DNA of 64,000 nt from NCBI GenBank assembly GCA_964638035.1, contig CAZWXD010000006.1, positions 57,002 to 121,001 of the forward strand, given 5' to 3'. The stretch comes from JAGGAG01 sp964638035. Its GTDB lineage: Bacteria; Gemmatimonadota; Gemmatimonadetes; Gemmatimonadales; GWC2-71-9. Below, piece after piece: positions 42,851-49,892 of this stretch. Numbering within the stretch: position 1 is the stretch's first letter; every line of letters begins with the position of its first letter. Both the position numbers and the translations under genes were made by a program. The notes under the pieces were generated by a model. That model did no database searches, had not been told where the DNA came from, and worked only from the letters and a program-made list of their open reading frames with translations.

Positions 42851-43824
42851 GACCCCTGTGGGATCGGCAGCGGCGTCGTGGTCACGGCATTGGTCACGCG
42901 CAGCGCGAGGGCCAGCGCGGCGCGGCCCTCCTGGCCGGACACCACCGCTTCACGGTCGCCCCGAACGGCATGCACGAAACTGGCGAGCTCGAGCCCCAGG
43001 GCGTCGGCCTCTGGCGCCTCCAGCCGGATCATCTCGACGATGTCGGCAAGGTCCTGCTCCACCCCGGGTCGCCACCCGTCACGGAGCCGCATGAAGTCAC
43101 CGCGTCCCGCGGCCAGGTCGAGCGACAGGTAGCCGTTCTGCTGGAAGAGCCGCAGCCGGCGGACCCGGTCGCGGGCCACCCGGGATGCCGTCACGTTCGC
43201 CACCACGTTCCCCTGGAACTCCACCCGCGCGTTGGCCAGGTCGAGGTGCGGCGAGAGCACCGCCGCCCCGGACGCCCGCACGTCCACCACCTCGGCGCCG
43301 CCGGTGAGGTGCAGGATCAGGTCGAGGTCGTGGATCATCAGGTCGAGGACGACCGCCACGTCGGTGCCTCGCGGCTGGAACGAGGCCAGGCGCTGGCTCT
43401 CGATGAAGATTGGCTGGTGCAGCCAGGGTTCGGCGGCGCGCAAGGCACGGTTGAACCGCTCGATGTGGCCCACCTGCAACTGCACGCCCCGGCGATCAGC
43501 CGACGCAATGATGGCATCGGCCTCCTCGAGGGTGGCGGCGAGCGGCTTCTCCATGAGGACCGCGACGCCGCGCTCCAGCGCGTGCACCCCCACCTCGGCG
43601 TGGGCAGGCGTGGGCACGGCGACCGACACCCCGCGAACCCGTGACAGCAGCTGGTCGAGGTCGTGGAAGGCACGCGTCCCCGTCGCGGACGCAATCGCGT
43701 CGGCCCGGGCGGGATCGACGTCGTAGACGCCCACGAGTTCTGCCTCGGGATTGGCGGCCAGGTGCCGAGCGTGGTGCTGGCCCAGTGCGCCCACCCCCAC
43801 CACGCCGACCGGTACCCGGGTCAC
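42847..43824 (-). CDS. Gfo/Idh/MocA-family oxidoreductase between lpxA and lpxB
   Basis: 325-residue NAD(P)-dependent oxidoreductase. The Rossmann loop VGVVGVGALGQHHARHLA starts the protein, AVPTPAHAEVG and the catalytic EKPLAATLEEADAI follow, and VGHIERFNRAL with DLMIHDLDLILHLTGG marks the substrate domain. It overlaps lpxA and lpxB by four bases on either side, so it must be expressed with them. In some bacteria GnnA, an oxidoreductase of this kind, lies between these genes and helps make UDP-GlcNAc3N; its partner aminotransferase GnnB is not seen here, so the substrate remains open. Confidence 0.85.
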   Translation of the reverse strand: MTRVPVGVVGVGALGQHHARHLAANPEAELVGVYDVDPARADAIASATGTRAFHDLDQLLSRVRGVSVAVPTPAHAEVGVHALERGVAVLMEKPLAATLEEADAIIASADRRGVQLQVGHIERFNRALRAAEPWLHQPIFIESQRLASFQPRGTDVAVVLDLMIHDLDLILHLTGGAEVVDVRASGAAVLSPHLDLANARVEFQGNVVANVTASRVARDRVRRLRLFQQNGYLSLDLAAGRGDFMRLRDGWRPGVEQDLADIVEMIRLEAPEADALGLELASFVHAVRGDREAVVSGQEGRAALALALRVTNAVTTTPLPIPQGS

Positions 43825-44591
43825 GCCGGGACCCCGCGGCCTGCCGACTCGACGAAGGTGAGGAAGCGTTCCACCTCGGGCAGCATCGGCACCTCTTCAC
43901 GCGCCCTGGCAATGGCACGACCCACGCTGAGGTCGGAGTTGAACACGATGCGGTAGGCGCGCTTGAGGGCGGCCATGCTTTCCGGGCTGAAACCGGCCCG
44001 CTGCAGGCCCACCGTGTTGAGGCCGTACAGCTCGATCGGGCTTCCCACCGCCTTGGTGAACGGTGGCACATCCTGGTTGACGCGCGAGCCGCCACCAATG
44101 AAGGAATAGGCGCCGATCGTCACGAACTGATGGATGGCGTTGAGCCCGCTGATGATGGCATGGTCCTGGACCGTCACATGCCCGGCCAGCTGGGTGCCGT
44201 TCGCAATCACGACGTGGTCGCCCAGCTGGCAGTCATGCGCGACGTGCACGTAGGTCATGAGGAAGCATCCCTGCCCCACCCGGGTGACCTCGCTCGCCAT
44301 GGTGGCGCGGTTCACGGTGCTGTACTCGCGAATGACGGTGTCGCTCCCGATCTCCACCCGGGTGGGCTCGCCCCGGAACTTGGTGTCCTGCGGGTCCCCG
44401 CCCAGGATGGTGCCCTCGCCCACGCTCACATTGTTCCCGAGGGTCACGTGGTCCAGCGTCACCCGCGGGCCAATCCGGCAGCCGTCACCGGTCGTGACCC
44501 GCGAGCCGACCAGGGCCCAGGGGCCAACCTCCACGCCTGTACCGAGCACCGCGTCGGGGTGCACGATGGCGGTGGGATGGATGGTGCTCAC
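43821..44591 (-). CDS. lpxA: UDP-N-acetylglucosamine O-acyltransferase
   Basis: First enzyme of lipid A synthesis. 256 residues forming a left-handed parallel beta-helix of hexapeptide repeats (IHPTAIVHPDAVLGTGVEVG onward) with the catalytic His in THVAHDCQLGDHV (written YVHVAHDCQLGDHV here), and an alpha-helical C-terminus. GLNTVGLQRAGFSPE is the conserved start of that domain. GTG 44591 shares four bases with the lpxC-fabZ stop. Confidence 0.96.
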   Translation of the reverse strand: MSTIHPTAIVHPDAVLGTGVEVGPWALVGSRVTTGDGCRIGPRVTLDHVTLGNNVSVGEGTILGGDPQDTKFRGEPTRVEIGSDTVIREYSTVNRATMASEVTRVGQGCFLMTYVHVAHDCQLGDHVVIANGTQLAGHVTVQDHAIISGLNAIHQFVTIGAYSFIGGGSRVNQDVPPFTKAVGSPIELYGLNTVGLQRAGFSPESMAALKRAYRIVFNSDLSVGRAIARAREEVPMLPEVERFLTFVESAGRGVPA

Positions 44592-45850
44592 CGGTCGACC
44601 ACGCGCGCCATCATTTCCGCCTCGGCCACCATGTGCCCATCCACCCAGGCCTCGCCCTTCATGCGCAAGGTCCTGCCCCGGTTCTGCACCAGCTCCACCT
44701 CCAGGCGCAGCTGGTCGCCCGGCACCACCGGCCGGCGGAACTTCACGTTGTCGAGCGACATGAAGTACACCACCTTGTCGGCGGCGTCCTCCAGCTTGTC
44801 CATCACCAGCACGCCACCGGTCTGGGCCATTGCCTCCACGATCAGCACCCCGGGCATGATCGGGTGCCCCGGGAAGTGCCCCTGGAAGAACGGCTCGTTG
44901 ATGGTGACGTTCTTGATCCCCACCGCCCGGTGCTCGGGCTCGAGGTCGATGATGCGGTCCACCAGGAGGAACGGGTAGCGGTGGGGCAGCACCTGCAGGA
45001 TGCGGGAAATGTCGACCACGGGCTCCCCCTGTCGTTCCGCCGTCCGGAGTATGCGGGCGGCGAGGGCCACATTGCCCTGGTGGCTGGGCCGCTCCGCGTG
45101 CACAGCGGCACGCAGCCGCCCGCCGATCAATGCCAGGTCGCCGATGACGTCACCGGCCTTGTGCCGGACGAACTCGTCGGGCCAGCGGAGCGTGGTGCCG
45201 ACGAGCCCGTCGTCCGAGAGGACGATGACGTTCTCGAGGGCGCCCCCCAGGGCGAATCCACGCTCCCGCAGGGCCACCGCCTCCCGCTCGAACCCGAAGG
45301 TACGCGCTGCGGCGATCTCCTGCGCGAAGGTCGGCCGGTCCACCGTCCAGGCTCCGCCCTGCCGGCCAATGAGGGGATGCTCCCACTCGACCGTCACTGC
45401 CAGCTTGAAGTTATCCGCCGGCTCGACGCGATATGAGGCTCCTCCCTCCCGCAGCTCGAATGGCCTGCGCACGACCCACGTGACCGGCGCTCCAGGCTGG
45501 GCCGTGACACCTGCGTCCAGGAGCAGGCTCAGCCAGCGGTCGAACGACCCATCCAGGATGGGCAACTCCGATCCTTCGACCTCGACGTCGAGGTCGTCGA
45601 GCTCCAGCACCTGGGCCGCCGCCAGCAGGTGCTCCACGGTGTAGACCGCCGTCTCGCCGTTCCCCAGCCCGGTGCGCCGCTCGGTGGCCCCGACAGAGAG
45701 CGGATGCGCGCGCACGGGGCGGCTCCCGTTGCGCCGAAAGGTGATGCCCCGGCCTGATGGCGCCGGCCGGCAGGTCACCCGCACGTCATGCCCCGAGTGC
45801 AACGCCACGCCAGCAACGCTCACCTCCCGGGCAATGGTCTGCCGGCTCAC
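44588..45850 (-). CDS. lpxC-fabZ: Bifunctional UDP-3-O-acyl-N-acetylglucosamine deacetylase / 3-hydroxyacyl-ACP dehydratase
   Basis: Fusion of the committed lipid A deacetylase with the fatty-acid elongation dehydratase, 420 residues. LpxC covers about 1-275, with zinc and catalytic motifs TVEHLLAAAQVL, RHKAGDVIGDLALIG and HAERPSHQGNVALA. FabZ covers about 280-420, with VLPHRYPFLLVDRII and GHFPGHPIMPGVLIVEAMAQ. Such fusions are known from Bacteroidota, Chlorobiota and related lineages. Coupling the two activities would balance lipid A against membrane fatty-acid synthesis. GTG 45850 overlaps the lpxD stop. Confidence 0.96.
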   Translation of the reverse strand: MSRQTIAREVSVAGVALHSGHDVRVTCRPAPSGRGITFRRNGSRPVRAHPLSVGATERRTGLGNGETAVYTVEHLLAAAQVLELDDLDVEVEGSELPILDGSFDRWLSLLLDAGVTAQPGAPVTWVVRRPFELREGGASYRVEPADNFKLAVTVEWEHPLIGRQGGAWTVDRPTFAQEIAAARTFGFEREAVALRERGFALGGALENVIVLSDDGLVGTTLRWPDEFVRHKAGDVIGDLALIGGRLRAAVHAERPSHQGNVALAARILRTAERQGEPVVDISRILQVLPHRYPFLLVDRIIDLEPEHRAVGIKNVTINEPFFQGHFPGHPIMPGVLIVEAMAQTGGVLVMDKLEDAADKVVYFMSLDNVKFRRPVVPGDQLRLEVELVQNRGRTLRMKGEAWVDGHMVAEAEMMARVVDR

Positions 45851-46887
45851 GGCCGCTCCCGGCTGGCAACGATGCGCTCCAGCTCGTCAATGATGGCGGG
45901 CAGCCGGAGCGCCGCGGCCTGGGCCCGGAGGGCCAGCCGGTGCGGCTGCCCAGGGAAACCGCTCACCGCCGTGCCGGCCGGTACCTCGCGCGACACCATG
46001 GTGCCGGCCCCGATGCGAACGTGGCTGCCCACCACCACCTGGTTCAACACCCCGCAGCCGCCGCCGGCGATAACGAAGTCGCCCAGCACCGCACTCCCGG
46101 CAACCAGGACGCCACCCGCCAGGACACAGTGTGCCCCGATCCGCGCATTGTGGCCCACATGGACATGGTTGTCGAGCTTGGTCCCGGTGCCGATCTCGGT
46201 GTCACCCACGCTGCCGCGATCGATGGTGCACCCGGAGCCCACCTCCACCGCGTCGCCCACGACGAGCCCGCCCACCTGCGGCACCCGCTCATGCCCGGCC
46301 GCCGAGCTGTGGAACCCGAATCCCTCGCCGCCCAGCACGCTGCCCGCCTTGATGCGCACCATCCGTCCGAGGCGCACGTGCGGGTACAGCACCACGTGGG
46401 CATCGAGGTGACAATCGTCGCCCACCTCGACGAAATCGCCCAGGACGACGCCGGGACCCAGGCAGCACCGGTCGCCCAGGCGGACATGGTCGCCCAGGGT
46501 GACGCCCGGCGCCACGGTCACGTCGGCCCCGAGGACCGTTCCCCGCCCGATCCGCGTCGTCGCGTCGATCCCCGGCGCGGGAGGCACCGGGGGAAACATC
46601 GCGCGCGCCACGGTGGCCATGGCGCGCGCAGGATCCTCCACCACGATGCGCGCAGGGACCTGCGCGCCATCGTCCGCAAGCGCCGGTGGCAGGAGCACCG
46701 CCCCAGCCGCCGTGGCCTGGAGCGCGTCACGCCACGCGCGCGAGGCGGCAAAGGCCAGCGTGTCCGGTGCTGCCCGGTCGAGCGGAGACACCCCGCGCAG
46801 CACCACCGCTCCATTGCCAAGCAGGCGACCGCCGACCAGGTCGGCGGCCGCCTGGGCGCAAAGCGGAACCAGCGGCCGCAGGCTCAG
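45847..46887 (-). CDS. lpxD: UDP-3-O-acylglucosamine N-acyltransferase
   Basis: Adds the N-linked acyl chain in lipid A synthesis. The hexapeptide-repeat helix (GIDATTRIGRGTVLGADVTV onward) contains the catalytic region LDNHVHVGHNARIG, and GGEGFGFHSS is conserved. The first GTG is at 46806, but the 27 codons before it encode a clear LpxD uridine-domain start (PLVPLCAQAAADLVGGRLLG). No ATG, GTG or TTG occurs in that frame after the ompH stop; a CTG at 46887 overlaps the ompH stop as CTGA, with AAGGG about 10 bases upstream. I therefore start at CTG, giving 346 residues, the normal family length. Confidence 0.9.
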   Translation of the reverse strand: MSLRPLVPLCAQAAADLVGGRLLGNGAVVLRGVSPLDRAAPDTLAFAASRAWRDALQATAAGAVLLPPALADDGAQVPARIVVEDPARAMATVARAMFPPVPPAPGIDATTRIGRGTVLGADVTVAPGVTLGDHVRLGDRCCLGPGVVLGDFVEVGDDCHLDAHVVLYPHVRLGRMVRIKAGSVLGGEGFGFHSSAAGHERVPQVGGLVVGDAVEVGSGCTIDRGSVGDTEIGTGTKLDNHVHVGHNARIGAHCVLAGGVLVAGSAVLGDFVIAGGGCGVLNQVVVGSHVRIGAGTMVSREVPAGTAVSGFPGQPHRLALRAQAAALRLPAIIDELERIVASRERP

Positions 46888-47441
46888 TTGGTGCTGCCCT
46901 TGATCCGGGCGATGACCCGGTCGGTCAGGTCCAGGCTGCGATCGGCGGCGATGATGCCGCTGTTCCCGGCGCTGACGTCGAAGATCATCGAGTAGCTGCC
47001 CTCCGTCCGGACGCTGTCGATGACGGCGTTGACCTTGGCTTCCAGCGGGGAGAGCAGCTCGGCCTGGCGCTGCTGCGCCTTCTGCTGCAGCTCCTGCGCC
47101 CGCTGCTCGAGTTGCTGCCGCTTGGCATCGAGGTCGGTACGCTTGGCCTGGCGCTGCGTCGGGCTCAGCACCACCGACTGCTGCTCGAAGTCCATGGTGG
47201 CCGAGTCGAGCGAGGCCTGGAGCCGCTGCATCTCGGTGCCAAACGCCGTCCGTTCCTTCGCGAACGCCTGCTCGGCTGCGCTATAGCCCGGGGTGGCCAC
47301 CAGGATGCGCCGCGAGTCCACGAAAGCGATGCGCGAGCCAGCCTGTGCCGGCGTGGCCGGCTTCTGCTGCGCCATCGCGGGCCCCGCCACCGCGATGCCC
47401 GCCAGTCCGAGGAATCCCGTCACAACAACCGCAAACCGCAT
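46884..47441 (-). CDS. OmpH/Skp-family periplasmic chaperone
   Basis: Periplasmic chaperone for unfolded outer-membrane proteins. 185 residues from ATG 47441: a signal peptide ending AGPAMAQ, the family start SRIAFVDSRRILVATPGY, and a long coiled coil (DLDAKRQQLEQRAQELQQKA) forming the tentacles, then the C-terminal strand YSMIFDVSAGNSGIIAAD. ATG 47441 is preferred to ATG 47447 because GGGAG lies eight bases before the former but only one before the latter. It sits between bamA and lpxD, the order seen in many diderms. Confidence 0.92.
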   Translation of the reverse strand: MRFAVVVTGFLGLAGIAVAGPAMAQQKPATPAQAGSRIAFVDSRRILVATPGYSAAEQAFAKERTAFGTEMQRLQASLDSATMDFEQQSVVLSPTQRQAKRTDLDAKRQQLEQRAQELQQKAQQRQAELLSPLEAKVNAVIDSVRTEGSYSMIFDVSAGNSGIIAADRSLDLTDRVIARIKGSTN

Positions 47442-47471
47442 GTGCATGCTCCCGAGTAGAGTGTTGGGCTG

Positions 47472-49850
47472 CTAGAAGAAATTGCCGAGGCGGAAGTGGA
47501 CCTGCCACCCCGGCGCCGGCCGACCGGTCAGGTCGAGCCGGTCAAACCCGTACCCCAGGTCCACGCCGATGGGACCCAGGGGAGAAATTACGGCCACGCC
47601 GAGCCCCGCACCGCGGTACAGCCGGGTCGGGTCCCATTGCGTGGCCGTACGATAATTGTTTCCGGTGTCGAGGAAGGTGCTGACGTACAGGAACTGGCTG
47701 ACCCGGGCCCCGAACTCCATGGAAAATGCCGCGAACGACTTCCCGAAGGCATTGGGGCTGGCCACGTTAGCTGTGGTGCGGATGTCGTAGCCATTGGGCG
47801 TAATCGAGAACTCCGGGTACCCCCGGAGTGGTACCCCGAACTGGACCCCGCCCATGGCGTACATCTCGGTGAAGAACGGTCCGGGATCGCCGAAGATGAA
47901 GCCGGTCCGGGCCTTGAAGCCCAGCACCAGCCCTACGCCGCTCCCCATCTGACCGTTTCCGCCGACGGTGCCGAGCGGGGCATAGAACCGGGTGTCCACG
48001 TCGATCTTCTGGAAGTTGCCGGTGCCACCCAGGAACCCGCCGTTGAGTTCGCCGCCCAGGTTGATCAACGTGCCCGCCGTGGCGAATGGGAGCCCCACCC
48101 GGGTGTCCTTCACCACCGATGCCCCTAGCGTTGACCGGGTGCACTTGGTGCACGCAAAGCGCGCGCGCAAGTCCTCGGAGCCGCCGGAGTAGCTGATCCG
48201 CTGCAGCCCGTAGTTCGCAAAGAGCCGGGTGTACCGGGCGCCAAGCAGCGGGAAGCCCGCCTGGAGCAGGAACCCGAGCTGCTGCCGCCGCCCAAGGTCG
48301 CCCACGACGTACTTGGCCCGCGAATCAAAGAGGGAGACTGTGCCCGAGATGCGTGACTCCCGGATGTTCGGGTCGGTATAGGACAGGTTGAGGTCCTGGA
48401 TGTTCCGGCCGAACTGCCACTGGAGGCGGCCCCGCTTGCCCCGGCCGAACAGGTTCGGCTCCTCGAGGCCGAGGAAGCCGCCGATGCCCGTGCCCTGCCC
48501 CAGGGAGGCGCCGAAGTTGATGTTGCCGGTGCGGCGTTCCTCCACCCGGAACGTGATGTCCACGTCCACCTTGTTCGGGGATATCTGCACGTCAGGCGGC
48601 GGCATGGGCTGCTGGAAGAAGCCCAGGTTCCCGATGTTCTGGTACGACCGGATCAGGGCGTCACGGTTGAACACCTGCCCCGGGAACACGACGAGCGCCT
48701 CGCGGATCACGCGCTCGTGGGTCACGTCATTCCCCACGATGTTGATCTTGCCAATGGTGGCGACTTGCCCCTCGCGAACGTTCCAGCGCAGGTCCACGAT
48801 CGGCGTGCTGTCCTCCGCATAGCGCCGGATCTCCTCTGGCACCACCTGCGCCGAGATGTAGCCACTGTTGGCGTACAGGGCCTGGACGTTCTCCGTGGCC
48901 TTCTCCCACGCGGCCCGGTTGAAGGCCGTGGCACGCGCGGGCGCGCCGCCGGGCGGCACCATCCCGAACGGGTAGAACTGCATCAGCTCATCGGCCGAGT
49001 ACGCCCGGTTGCCGATGATGTCGAAGGTGCCCACCAGGTACTGGCGCCCCTCCTCCACCGTGAGCATCAGGGTGGCCTTGGAGTAGGTGGAATCCGGCAC
49101 CAGGGAATCCGACGTGACCTGGAAGTCGATGTACCCCTTGCTGGCATACCAGGCCGGAAGCCGCTCGCGCAGGTCGGACTCGAGCGCCTCCTCGTCATAC
49201 TCGCCACTCTGCCACCACCAGAAGCCTTCCGGCCGGGTCTGCATCTCCCCCACAAGGTCCGAGCTGGCGAAGGCGCGCTGGCCGTTGATGATCACCTCGC
49301 TCACCGCCACCCGGCTGCCCTCGGTGATGCGATAGGTGACGCCGACCTGGTTGTCGGGGAGGGTGTCAGTAATGACCTTCACGCTGGCGGCGTAGTAGCC
49401 CTTCTCGTGGTACATCGAGTCAATGGCGAATGCGCCGGCGGCGACGGCGATGCGGTCGACCGGACGGCCCGTGATGAGGTGCACCCGCCCCTTGACCGCC
49501 CCAGCCGAGATCTTCTGGGCGCCCTCGACCTGCCAGCGGCCCAGCAGGGGGCGCTCGACCACGTGGATGGTGAGGATGTTGCGCCCGCCACTGCGCTCCT
49601 GCGTGATGGTGACGTCGTCGAAGTTTCCCGTGCGGTAGACCCCGGCAATACCCCGCTGGATGTCCCGGTAGGACGCCTTCTGCTGGAGCACGAGCCCCGA
49701 GGCCTGCACCACGAGCCCGAACGGGACGCGCGCATTCCCGGTGACGGCAATGCTGTCAATGGGGGGAGGCGAGGCCGAGGGGGCACGAGCCTGCGCCGCC
49801 AGGGGGGCGGCACACAGGCTGAGGGCGAGGGCGGCGAAGTAAAAGCGCAT
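47472..49850 (-). CDS. bamA: Outer membrane protein assembly factor BamA
   Basis: Core of the machine that inserts beta-barrel proteins. About 792 residues: signal peptide (MRFYFAALALSLCAAPLAAQA), five POTRA domains (about 25-420), and a 16-strand Omp85 barrel ending in the C-terminal aromatic signature VHFRLGNFF. GTGIGGFLGLEEPNLFGRGK and FRVEERRTGNINFGASLG mark the POTRA-to-barrel transition. A predicted barrel loop has an unusual CTKC pair. ATG 49850 is chosen; GTG one codon earlier is possible. clpC ends 39 bases upstream and ompH starts 30 bases downstream. Confidence 0.96.
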   Translation of the reverse strand: MRFYFAALALSLCAAPLAAQARAPSASPPPIDSIAVTGNARVPFGLVVQASGLVLQQKASYRDIQRGIAGVYRTGNFDDVTITQERSGGRNILTIHVVERPLLGRWQVEGAQKISAGAVKGRVHLITGRPVDRIAVAAGAFAIDSMYHEKGYYAASVKVITDTLPDNQVGVTYRITEGSRVAVSEVIINGQRAFASSDLVGEMQTRPEGFWWWQSGEYDEEALESDLRERLPAWYASKGYIDFQVTSDSLVPDSTYSKATLMLTVEEGRQYLVGTFDIIGNRAYSADELMQFYPFGMVPPGGAPARATAFNRAAWEKATENVQALYANSGYISAQVVPEEIRRYAEDSTPIVDLRWNVREGQVATIGKINIVGNDVTHERVIREALVVFPGQVFNRDALIRSYQNIGNLGFFQQPMPPPDVQISPNKVDVDITFRVEERRTGNINFGASLGQGTGIGGFLGLEEPNLFGRGKRGRLQWQFGRNIQDLNLSYTDPNIRESRISGTVSLFDSRAKYVVGDLGRRQQLGFLLQAGFPLLGARYTRLFANYGLQRISYSGGSEDLRARFACTKCTRSTLGASVVKDTRVGLPFATAGTLINLGGELNGGFLGGTGNFQKIDVDTRFYAPLGTVGGNGQMGSGVGLVLGFKARTGFIFGDPGPFFTEMYAMGGVQFGVPLRGYPEFSITPNGYDIRTTANVASPNAFGKSFAAFSMEFGARVSQFLYVSTFLDTGNNYRTATQWDPTRLYRGAGLGVAVISPLGPIGVDLGYGFDRLDLTGRPAPGWQVHFRLGNFF

Positions 49851-49892
49851 CACACGCGCGGCGGCCCGGTCAGGGGCCGCCGCGGTCCCGGT

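Noticed and set aside
46804..46806. GTG 46806 as the lpxD start
   Set aside because: It would remove the conserved N-terminal helix and strands of LpxD, which are encoded in frame upstream.
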